In this document: positions 17,288 to 25,100 of the stretch, one piece after another
Layout: every line of letters begins with the position of its first letter
How positions within the stretch are numbered: the first letter of the stretch is position 1
Assembly: GCF_013297935.1 (NCBI RefSeq)
Contig: NZ_JAAFIX010000001.1
Span: forward strand, 62,001 to 126,000
Length of the DNA: 64,000 nt
Direction: 5' to 3'
Source: Rhodoferax sp.
GTDB lineage: Bacteria; Pseudomonadota; Gammaproteobacteria; Burkholderiales; Burkholderiaceae_C
Program-made: the position numbers and the translations under genes
Notes under the pieces: model-generated
The model's database searches: none
What the model saw: only the letters and a program-made list of their open reading frames with translations
What the model was told of the DNA's origin: nothing

Positions 17288-18196
17288 TTGACTATCAAGA
17301 ATAAAGATATAAAGATCTTGTGGGGACGATCTGGTAATCGTTGCGCGATCTGCAAGACTCAACTCACTCAAGACGCAGACGCAGTATCGTCAGCATTTAC
17401 TCTCGGTGAGCAAGCCCACATTATTGGAGAAAAGGACGACGCACCTCGCGGCAAAAGCCCACTCTCTCCCGAAGAGAGAGACAGTTACCACAACCTCATT
17501 CTTCTCTGCCCCAATCATCACACGGAGATTGACAAGAACCAGACAGATTGGCCTGTTGAGCGGCTGCACTTAGCAAAGTCTGCACACGAATTGTGGGTCA
17601 CTGAAACTCTTAGTGAAACAATTGTTCATGTAAAGCTTGCACATCAGGCGGCCTTAAGTTCCATTATTGACTCAGCAGTTACGTATTGTGATTTAGAGAA
17701 GTGGCACGGCTGGACGAGCTTTGCTCTATCACCGAATCAGCGATGGCCCAAAGAACGGCCAGATGCGATTTGGGAGTTTCGACAAAAAGTCATTGCGGCC
17801 ATCTGGCCCCCAGGTTTTGAGGAACTAAAGCAGGCAACCGTCTCGTTCTCAATCCTTATACATCTGGCGGCCCAGGAGTTCATGAAGCATAGTGAGCAGT
17901 CTGGCAACGTTTATGTGGCCGATAAGTTCTACAAACGTCTTGCATTCAACCCAAACTACGATAACCAGCTTTTGGAATTCGAGGCGTGGCAAGCTCGCTG
18001 CTACAAACTTCTCAAAGACGCTACAAAGGCCGCAAACTGGTTCGCTGATGTTGTTCGGAGGGATATCAACCCTATGTTCTTTGCCACCCGGGGCAAGTTC
18101 CTAATTATGGAAGGCCCATTCATGGACATGTCTTTCAGAACGAGTCTTTTAGAATTCACCGAGGAAGAGAAGATCGCACTTCCAGCGACACTCTAG
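17288..18196 (+). CDS. HNH nuclease with an uncharacterised C-terminal domain
   Basis: A 302-residue protein. Residues 1-105 form an HNH domain: LWGRSGNRCAICKTQL with the first zinc pair Cys19/Cys22, GEQAHIIGEKDDAPRG with the active-site His region at 44, NLILLCPNHHTEID with Cys74, His77 and His78, and a terminal HELWV. The C-terminal two thirds, mostly helical with many aromatics, is not a domain I recognise. The TTG start fits the family N-terminus and follows an in-frame stop directly. Low GC marks it as acquired. A nuclease effector in a defence system is plausible by analogy only. Confidence 0.85.
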   Translation: MTIKNKDIKILWGRSGNRCAICKTQLTQDADAVSSAFTLGEQAHIIGEKDDAPRGKSPLSPEERDSYHNLILLCPNHHTEIDKNQTDWPVERLHLAKSAHELWVTETLSETIVHVKLAHQAALSSIIDSAVTYCDLEKWHGWTSFALSPNQRWPKERPDAIWEFRQKVIAAIWPPGFEELKQATVSFSILIHLAAQEFMKHSEQSGNVYVADKFYKRLAFNPNYDNQLLEFEAWQARCYKLLKDATKAANWFADVVRRDINPMFFATRGKFLIMEGPFMDMSFRTSLLEFTEEEKIALPATL

Positions 18197-18247
18197 GCTC
18201 AGACCACACGTTAGGCTTTTCATATTTATACCGCTTAGATAAAAACC

Positions 18248-18955
18248 ATGAACAGAACCACCGACTCCCTGTATGACATTTGCGAGCATGCAATAGATTG
18301 TTTGTGCACAACCTATCAAACAGACAGGCCTAACTTATGGAAAACGTTCCAATCAAAACTTACCGATGAAGCTACTGATGGATGGCCAACATCATTTACA
18401 GATTTAGCCGTATATATTTTTTATGCCGTCACGCATCAGCTAGCGCCGTCTTTTACAGTTTATTCCGCACTCAAGGGAAACCCAAAATATTTCGATGATG
18501 TGAAAATGCATTTACGGGTTCTCTTTAACGAGCCTGAAAATAATAGGAAATTTTTCTTAAAGGAGTATCTTGTCGATTTTTTTGCGGCATCGAATGGATA
18601 TAAGTTAGCTCCTATTGCAACAATGGAGAGTGAATCTAAGCTCATGACCAATTGCAAGCGCGGCAGCGCTGATGAGAAAGGATGGGAATTTGATCCTTTT
18701 CACGATTTCGACAAGTTACTGATTGTTTCTTCACCACGTCGGGTGTACTTCGGGCATGTCAGCAGTGAGTGTTTAGCAGAATATTGCAAAGAGCTGTCCA
18801 ATCGGCTGGATGAAGCCTATAGGAGTCAAACAGTTCTTCGTGGAGACGAGGTGGTCGTAATCCTTCTCGTCTCTTTGAAAGAGTCAGTTGAAATTCAATT
18901 GATGGAGTTTGAATCACACAGGCGCATGACTCAATTGGCACCAACCTATCCTTGA
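18248..18955 (+). CDS. Unrecognised protein downstream of the HNH gene
   Basis: A 235-residue soluble protein with no signal peptide or clear membrane helix. Visible features are a Cys pair in ICEHAIDCLC near residue 15, an aromatic-rich middle, FDPFHDFDKLLIVSSPRRVYFG near residue 155, and a C-terminal strand-like VVVILLVSLK. I recognise no family. It is 51 bp after the HNH gene on the same strand, with the same low GC, so the two probably form one unit. No strong ribosome site is seen. Confidence 0.7.
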   Translation: MNRTTDSLYDICEHAIDCLCTTYQTDRPNLWKTFQSKLTDEATDGWPTSFTDLAVYIFYAVTHQLAPSFTVYSALKGNPKYFDDVKMHLRVLFNEPENNRKFFLKEYLVDFFAASNGYKLAPIATMESESKLMTNCKRGSADEKGWEFDPFHDFDKLLIVSSPRRVYFGHVSSECLAEYCKELSNRLDEAYRSQTVLRGDEVVVILLVSLKESVEIQLMEFESHRRMTQLAPTYP

Positions 18956-19272
18956 ATGCCCTTACGAGCTTCAAAAAAATGCAGCGATGACAAAATCTTA
19001 AGGTGATCCGGGTAGCCAAACGGCTGGCGTTGTTCGGCACCCTCCGCAGCTAAACGGATCTAATAGCCGGTGACACTCGACGTAACAGTTTGGGCTCTAT
19101 CGCGTTAGGGTTCAGTTTTGAGTGAGATACCGATTAACACCCAAGTACAAGCACCGCCATGCGGCTTACTGCCCTGCAGGAGTATGACGACCAGATCGCA
19201 ATTTATTAATAACCCAAAATGGTACTAAGCCCATACTAAATCTACTCAAGCCGCTACCAAATCCATAGCACC
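18956..19272. other. Gap at the right edge of the accessory island
   Basis: About 317 bp without a supported gene, between the end of the unknown plus-strand gene and the end of the minus-strand toxin-antitoxin group. It contains a weak hairpin near 19148-19172 and, at 19253-19273, a truncated head of the dispersed repeat. Nothing else is recognisable. Confidence 0.5.
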
Positions 19273-19273
19273 C
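19253..19273. repeat. Dispersed repeat, partial copy 5
   Basis: GCTACCAAATCCATAGCACC, closely matching the copy at 54695-54714 (GCTACTGAATCAATAGCACC), including the CCTAC that follows in both. Only the head palindrome is present. Confidence 0.55.
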
Positions 19274-19686
19274 TACAGGTTAACCCCCGCCCGCACCAAC
19301 GCCGACCTCAGCTCCCGCGTAGCCACTTTGGTCACATCCATCCCCTGCACCGCTAGCGCAAACGGCGAGCCGGGCTTGATGTGGGTGGGCAACAGTTTTT
19401 TGGTGGGGGTGGTTTTTGGGTGCTTGCCATCTGCACAGCACATGCGAATGGCGAACCCATGTTGATCGAGCACGCCTTTGGCGCAGAGCTCGGCCAACTG
19501 GGCGAAGGACACGAAGGTGGAGCGTTTCACGTCTTTGCCGCTTGGCTCGCGCACGGTGCGGACGATCTCAAACTTGCCGAGCGAATCGCGCTGGGTGTTG
19601 GTAAACGGGTGCAGCACCACGTTCACGCTCAGCCCGCCCTTGGGCGGCGCAATGGTGTGCTCTACGGCGATGTCTGTTAATAGCAT
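19273..19686 (-). CDS. Unrecognised protein following a toxin-antitoxin pair
   Basis: A 137-residue protein starting MLLTDIAVEHTIAPPKGGLS, with GAGG nine bases upstream of ATG 19686. It is rich in Lys, Thr and Pro near PKTTPTKKLLPTHIKPG, with Cys pair MCCADG, and is probably soluble. I know no family for it. It starts 10 bp after the toxin stop, so the three genes look like one transcript. It could be a third component of the module or an unrelated rider. Confidence 0.65.
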   Translation of the reverse strand: MLLTDIAVEHTIAPPKGGLSVNVVLHPFTNTQRDSLGKFEIVRTVREPSGKDVKRSTFVSFAQLAELCAKGVLDQHGFAIRMCCADGKHPKTTPTKKLLPTHIKPGSPFALAVQGMDVTKVATRELRSALVRAGVNL

Positions 19687-19696
19687 GTTGTTTTCC

Positions 19697-19975
19697 TCAT
19701 GATGGTGGCCACATTCGTGCGGTGTGCACCACAGCCAAGATCCACACGGTGTCTGCCTGAACCTCAAACACCAGTCTGTAACTCTCGTGGGGAATCAGCT
19801 CACGCGTGCCTGCAATTTGGCCGACCTTTCCCAAATACGGGTGATCAGCCAAGCGTGCAGCCGCAGCGGCAAAGCACTCGTCCATTTGAATCGCTGCAAG
19901 CGGGTTGTCCGCAGCGATGTAGTCCATGATGTCTGCACGATCCTGCTCGGCTGCTGTGGCCCACGCAATTTTCAT
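19697..19975 (-). CDS. RelE/ParE-family toxin
   Basis: A 92-residue type II toxin of the RelE/ParE superfamily: WATAAEQDRADIMDYIAADNP, then HPYLGKVGQIAGTRELIPHESYRLVFEV split over the core, ending VHTARMWP. The basic C-terminal R and aromatic positions resemble ParE (gyrase poison) rather than ribosome-dependent RelE, but sequence alone does not decide the target. The start overlaps the antitoxin stop (ATGA, 19972-19975). Confidence 0.9.
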   Translation of the reverse strand: MKIAWATAAEQDRADIMDYIAADNPLAAIQMDECFAAAAARLADHPYLGKVGQIAGTRELIPHESYRLVFEVQADTVWILAVVHTARMWPPS

Positions 19976-20265
19976 GCGTCAGTTTTCCCAGCCTTGGCAA
20001 GGAGTTGCTCGCGCCGCAGCGCGAAACGGGCATTTACCTCGGTGTCGCTGGCGTATTCGCCTGCTTGGATTTGGTCTCGCGCATGGGTGACCTTGCCCCG
20101 CAAAAACTCTTGGTACTCGCGTGCCGCACGCTGGCGCTGCACAAATTCGCGCATTAATTCGCGCAGTATCTGCGAGGCCGGGCGGTGGGCAGCCTCGGCT
20201 TCAACCATGAAATCGGCACGCAGCTCGGGTTCCAATTTCATGGTGAAAACGGCTTCTTTGGACAT
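19972..20265 (-). CDS. Antitoxin with ribbon-helix-helix-like N-terminus
   Basis: A 97-residue protein, MSKEAVFTMKLEPELRADFM, with an N-terminal strand and two helices typical of MetJ/Arc DNA-binding antitoxins, and a charged helical C-terminus (RREQLLAKAGK) likely to hold the toxin. ATG 20265 has GGAG eight bases upstream; an upstream ATG at 20319 lies inside the operator. It is the first gene of the module and probably represses its own promoter. Confidence 0.88.
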   Translation of the reverse strand: MSKEAVFTMKLEPELRADFMVEAEAAHRPASQILRELMREFVQRQRAAREYQEFLRGKVTHARDQIQAGEYASDTEVNARFALRREQLLAKAGKTDA

Positions 20266-20286
20266 GGGGCAAGCTCCGACAGAAAA

Positions 20287-20318
20287 TGTACCGCCAAAGT
20301 ATATACCTTGGTAGTACA
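20287..20318 (-). promoter_or_regulatory. Operator/promoter of the toxin-antitoxin module
   Basis: A nearly palindromic 32-bp sequence, arms TGTACCGCCAAAG and CTTGGTAGTACA around a TATATA-containing centre that may be the -10 box, placed 21 bp before the antitoxin start. This arrangement suits antitoxin autorepression. Confidence 0.65.
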
Positions 20319-20321
20319 AAC

Positions 20322-21098
20322 TCAGGAGCCCCGCCGGTACTCCGCACCCCAGCGCGCAGCCCAGTCTGCACAGCGCCCGACCCGGACCTTGGCGTCGTCA
20401 AAGTCCACCACCACTAGCTTGTCAGCCCCTTGCGGAACTTGGGGCTGCTCGACAGTGCGGCCATCGGTCAGCAGCCACAGCACGGCATTCGCGGTGCTGG
20501 CGCTGGTGCTGCGCACGCGGCGGTGCTGGGCCATGAGGTTCTCAGCAGCCGCCATGGCCTGCGCCAAAGGGGTGCCGCCACCGCCGCCGCGCTGTTGCAC
20601 GCGCACGGCGGCGGCGCGGCGTGCGGGGCCGGGGGGCACCAACACTTCTACGCACTGCCCGCCAAAACACAGCAGCGCCACGTGTTCACCCGCGCGGGCG
20701 GCTTGCTCCAGCACTTGGGCGGCATAGCCTTTGGCCCGGGCCAGGCGGTTGCCTTGGCGCATGGAGCCTGACGTATCCAGCAGCAGCAAATGCAAGGTGC
20801 TTGGCTTGGCTTGGGGCTCGCGCCAGCGCAGGTGCTGTGCGGCCAAGGCGTGGTGGCCTTTGGCCTGCAGAGTGGGCAGCCAGGCGATGGCGCCGCGTCG
20901 TGTGGCGGGGCCCGATGGCGCGCGCACAGCTGCCGCTGGTGCGTGGGCACCAGTGGGTAAAGCTGCTGTGCGCCACCGCCCGCCGCGCGCCGCACTTTGG
21001 GGCGCGGGGCCGGGGTGGCTCAGGCTTTTTTTGGCGGGAGCACTCCAGCAGCCGCAGGCCGCACGGTGCCCACGGGCACAGGGGGCATGGCGCCCCAA
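20322..21098 (-). CDS. VWA-domain chelatase subunit (frame entered by -1 frameshift)
   Basis: The frame encodes a von Willebrand A domain with the metal-ion site DTSGSMRQG at residue 109 and VLWLLTDGRTVEQP, like the C-terminal half of ChlD/BchD and CobT chelatase subunits. It overlaps the upstream AAA+ gene by 79 bp. No good start codon lies near the AAA+ stop, and its only ATG (21098) would add a Cys/Arg-rich tail read antiparallel to no known domain. The likelier product is a 612-residue AAA+-VWA protein made by -1 slippage at 21026-21032. Partner of CobN in cobalt insertion. Confidence 0.8.
   Translation of the reverse strand: MGRHAPCARGHRAACGCWSAPAKKSLSHPGPAPQSAARGGRWRTAALPTGAHAPAAAVRAPSGPATRRGAIAWLPTLQAKGHHALAAQHLRWREPQAKPSTLHLLLLDTSGSMRQGNRLARAKGYAAQVLEQAARAGEHVALLCFGGQCVEVLVPPGPARRAAAVRVQQRGGGGGTPLAQAMAAAENLMAQHRRVRSTSASTANAVLWLLTDGRTVEQPQVPQGADKLVVVDFDDAKVRVGRCADWAARWGAEYRRGS
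20972..21046 (-). promoter_or_regulatory. Probable programmed -1 ribosomal frameshift cassette
   Basis: In the order read by the ribosome: GGAG (21046-21043), a 10-nt spacer, the heptamer A-AAA-AAA (21032-21026) in frame CCA AAA AAA, GCC, then the TGA stop (21022-21020). After it comes a GC-rich hairpin with outer stem GCCACC / GGTGGC (21019-21014 with 20977-20972) and inner CGCGCC / GGCGCG. A -1 slip continues KK-S-L-S-H into the VWA frame. The layout is like dnaX, with an internal Shine-Dalgarno-like box, slippery A7 and 3-prime stem. Frameshifting of chlD-type genes to give two chelatase subunits has been reported in bacteria. Confidence 0.75.
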
Positions 21099-22159
21099 TC
21101 GCCATCGGCACTACCGGCACTGTCCGACTGCGGCTGAGGGCTGCTGGCGCCTTGGCCCTGCGTGGGGGCTTGGGGCTTTTGTGCAGTGGGTGGCGCAACT
21201 TGCGGCGCTGGCTGTTGCGCCCCCACCTGCCGGCGGTGGTGCAAGGCCAGCTCGGCCACGGCGTCCACATCGGCCACCGTCACTGCATCGCGCCCGTCCA
21301 GCGCGGCGGATGCGCGGGCGGCGCGCAGCATGACCAAATCAGCCCGCACACCGTCTACCCCTGCGGCCAGAGCCAGCGCTCCAGCGTGGGCCAACGCGTC
21401 GTCGGGCCACTGCACGCGGGGCAACAGGGCTTGGGCGTCCAGCACGCTGGCGGCCAGGTTTTGCAGGGCGTCAGCATGGCTGGCAGCCACGGCGGCGGGG
21501 TCAGCATCAAACAGCAAGCGGCTGCGCACGATGTGCTGGCGCTCTGCCGCGTCGGTGGGGTTGTGCAGCCACACCGAGAGGCCAAAGCGGTCCAGCAGCT
21601 GGGGGCGCAGCTCGCCCTCTTCCGGGTTCATGGTGCCCACCAGCACAAAGCGCGCGGCGTGGCGCTGCGAGATGCCGTCGCGCTCCACGGTGTTGACGCC
21701 GCTGGCGGCTACGTCCAGCAGCGCATCCACCAGCGCGTCAGGCAACAAGTTCACCTCGTCCACATACAGCACGCCGCCATGCGCCCGCGCCACCAAGCCG
21801 GGCGAGAGGCGCACTGCGCCGCTTTGCAAGGCGTCTTCAATACTGAGCGTGCCCACCAGCTGCTCCAGGCTGGCAGCCAGCGGCAGGGTCACAAACGGGG
21901 CCTGCGGCAGCAAGGCGGCCAAAGCGCGCGCAGCGGTGGACTTGGCCGTGCCACGCGGCCCGCCAATCAGCACCCCGCCGATGCCGGGGTCTACCGCCAC
22001 CAGCAGCAGCGCGCGCTGCAAGGCGTGCTGGCCCACCAGCGCGGTAAACGGGAAAGCCACTGGCTCTGGCGCGCTGGCGGATGCCGGGGCGGCAGTCAGC
22101 GCCTGGCCGGGCCGCTTGTCAGGGTGAACTTCAGGACGAATCTCAGGATTTAAGGGCAT
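21020..22159 (-). CDS. AAA+ chelatase subunit (ChlI/BchI-like; cobaltochelatase)
   Basis: A 379-residue AAA+ ATPase with Walker A GGPRGTAKST at residues 66-75, Walker B GGVLYVDEVNLL, the sensor segment FVLVGTMNPEEGELRPQLLDRFGL, and a C-terminal Pro/Gln-rich linker ending LPPKKA. Such proteins power metal insertion together with a VWA subunit and, here, CobN. ATG 22159 lies 2 bp after the cobN stop. The zero-frame product ends at TGA 21022-21020 right after an A7 run, so the same gene probably yields both the short ATPase and a longer AAA+-VWA fusion. Confidence 0.92.
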   Translation of the reverse strand: MPLNPEIRPEVHPDKRPGQALTAAPASASAPEPVAFPFTALVGQHALQRALLLVAVDPGIGGVLIGGPRGTAKSTAARALAALLPQAPFVTLPLAASLEQLVGTLSIEDALQSGAVRLSPGLVARAHGGVLYVDEVNLLPDALVDALLDVAASGVNTVERDGISQRHAARFVLVGTMNPEEGELRPQLLDRFGLSVWLHNPTDAAERQHIVRSRLLFDADPAAVAASHADALQNLAASVLDAQALLPRVQWPDDALAHAGALALAAGVDGVRADLVMLRAARASAALDGRDAVTVADVDAVAELALHHRRQVGAQQPAPQVAPPTAQKPQAPTQGQGASSPQPQSDSAGSADGDWGAMPPVPVGTVRPAAAGVLPPKKA

Positions 22160-22161
22160 GG

Positions 22162-25100
22162 TCAGGAGGCTTCTAGTTGGTTGTCGAGCGCCAGCAGTTG
22201 GTCTTGGATGCGTTCGCGGTGGTCGCCGGGCTCGGCCCACAGGCCGCGCTGCATGGCCTCTAACAGGCGCTCGCCGATGCTGCGTAGCGCGCCGGGGTTG
22301 TGTTGTTGCAAAAAGGCGCGGGTGTTGTCGTCGTGCACATAGGCGTCGGCCACCAGCGCGTACTGGTGGTCGGCCACCACGCCGGTGGTGGCGTCAAAGG
22401 CAAACAAAAAGTCGACGGTGGCGGCCATTTCAAACGCGCCTTTGTAGCCGTGGCGCTTGATGCCGTCTATCCACTTGGGGTTGACGGCACGTGAGCGCAC
22501 CACGCGGGCCACCTCTTCGCCTAAAGAGCGGATTTGCGGTGCGCCCGGCACGCTGAAGTCGCCGTGGTAGAGCGCAGCCGTCTTGCCGCTCAGGTGCTCC
22601 ACCGCGGCGGCCATGCCGCCCATGAACTGGTAGTAGTCGCCGGAGTCCAGGATGTCGTGCTCGCGGTTGTCCTGGTTGTGCAGCACCGCATCCAGCCCGG
22701 CCATGCGCTGGGCAAAGGCCTCGGGGGCGGCTGCGCCGTCGGTGTCTTGCCCATAGGCAAATGCACCTGCGCGCAAATAGGCTTCTGCCAGCTCGGAGCG
22801 CTCGGTCCAGTTGCCGCTGGCAATCGACGCCTGCAAGCCCGAGCCATAGCCACCGGGCCGGGGACCGAACACGCGCCAAGTGGAAGCACGCTCGGCGTCC
22901 GCATCGCTGTGCCCGGCAGCTTGGGCCTGCACGGCCTCAGCCTGCACCCGCACGCGGATGGGGTTGACATCGTCGGCCTCGTCCTCGGGCGAGATGGCAG
23001 CCACGGCGCGCACTGCGGTGTCAAACAAATCAATCACATTGGGAAACGCATCGCGAAAGAAGCCGGAAACCCGCAAGGTCACGTCCACCCGCGGGCGGCC
23101 CAGCACGGTCATGGGCATGACTTCAATGTCGGTGACACGGTTGCTGCCCGCCGCCCACTTGGGCCGCACGCCCAAGAGCGAGAAGGCTTGGGCCACGTCT
23201 TCACCGCCCGTGCGCATGGTGCTGGTGCCCCACACCGACAGGCCCATGGCCGTGGGGTAGGCACCGTAGTCTTGCAAGTGACGCTCGACCACGCGGTCGG
23301 CCCCCTTAGTGCCCATAGCGTAGGCGGTTTGGGTGGGGATGGCGCGGGTGTCCACCGAGTAAAAGTTGCGCCCGGTGGGCAGCACATCGGGGCGCCCACG
23401 CGAGGGGGCGCCGCTGGGGCCGGGAGGCACAAAGCGACCGTCGAGCCCGCGCAGCAGCTGGGTAATTTCGTTGGGGCCACAGGCATCGAGGCGCGGGGCC
23501 AGCACCGTTTGCAGGCGCTGCATCACCTGGCAAGTGTGGGGCCAGGCGTCGGGCGCATCTGCGGGGCCGCCGGGCAGCACACTGCCCTGCTCTGCCATGT
23601 CTTGCACCACGCGGGTGGCCAGCAGCTCCACGCGCTCGCGGGTGTGACCGGCGTGGCGCCACGGGTCGTCGCTCAAGGCTTGCAACACGGCGGGGCGTGG
23701 GCCGGTCCACGGTGCAGCCCAGTCGGGGCTCAGAGCGTCAAAGTCGGTCAGCCCCAGGTCTTGCGCCAGCGCCACTGTCAGGCTGGCTTGCGCAGCACCC
23801 GAGCCGCCGGGGTAGCGGGCCAGCGCCACCAGCATGTCTACCCGCTGGCGGCCGGTGGGCGACTGGCCGAAGGTGTGCAGGCCATCGCGGATTTGCGACT
23901 CTTTGATCTCACACAGGTAGGCATCCAAGCGGCGCAACAAGGCGTCGCGCTCGGCATCGTCGGCAGGCTTGGTAAAGCCCAGCTCGGTGTGCAAGCCATC
24001 GGCCAGCACCTGCTCCAAAATGCCGGCGCGCAGCAGCTTGGCGCGGCGCGGGTCGAGCGACAAGGCTTCGTAATACTCGTCCATGCGGCCTTCAAGCTGC
24101 TGCAGGGGCCCATAGGTTTCGGCCCGCGTCATGGCGGGCATGAGGTGATCGATGATGACAGCCTGCGTGCGGCGCTTGGCCTGCGCGCCCTCGCCGGGGT
24201 CGTTCACGATAAAGGGGTACAGGTGGGGCAGCGGGCCCAAAATCGCATCGGGCCAGCAGGCCGCACCCAGCGCCACACTCTTGCCGGGCAGCCACTCCAG
24301 GTTGCCGTGCTTGCCCACGTGCACCACGGCATCCACCGCGTAGGCACGGCGAAGCCAGAAGTAAAAGGCCAGGTAGTTGTGCGTGGGCACCAAATCGGCG
24401 TCGTGGTAGGTGGCCACCAGGTCCAGGTCGCGCCCACGGGCGGGCTGGTTGCCCACAAACACATTGCCGTAGCGCTGGCCCGAAATCATGAAGCGGCCAG
24501 AGCGCACCAGCGGGTCTTGCTCAGGCAGGCCCCACAACGTGTTGATGGCGGCTTGGCTCTCGGCGGGCAGCGCCTGAAAGGCTTGCAAATAGTCCGCCAT
24601 CGCCAAGCTCTGGCCCACGGGGCGGGCGTCGTTGGCGTCCAGGTTGTTGGTGATGCCGCGGGTCAGGTCGGCCATAAGGGCGTCGCTATTCGCCGGCACA
24701 TCGCCCGTGGCATAGCCTGCGGCTTGCAAGGCTTGGAGGATGACCACGGTGGAGGCCGGTGTGTCCAGCCCCACGCCGTTGGCCAGGCGCGAGTCGTCAT
24801 TCGGGTAGTTGGCCAGCACCAGGCCGATGCGCTTTTCACTATTATTTTTATAGCGCAGTGCGCACCAGTGACGGGCGAGAGCAGCCACATAGGCCATGCG
24901 CTCCAGCTCGGGCTGGTAGCGCACCACATCAATCTCGGCGCGCTCGCAGCGCCAGGCCAAGCCCTTGAAGCTGATGGGCCGGGTGCCAATGCGCCCGTCC
25001 ACCTCGGGCAACACGATTTGCATGGCCAGGTCGCGCGGCGTGAGGCCATGCGGGTCGGCCTGCCACTGCTCTTGCGAGCAGCCTGCCGCAATCACTTGCA

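Noticed and set aside
17288-18196. Assignment of the HNH protein as a CBASS effector (HNH-SAVED, Cap5-like)
   Set aside because: The C-terminal region shows no SAVED pattern I can recognise and there is no cyclase gene next to it.
16985-19272. Attachment sites flanking the HNH island
   Set aside because: No tRNA target, integrase or matching direct repeats could be found at the two edges by eye.
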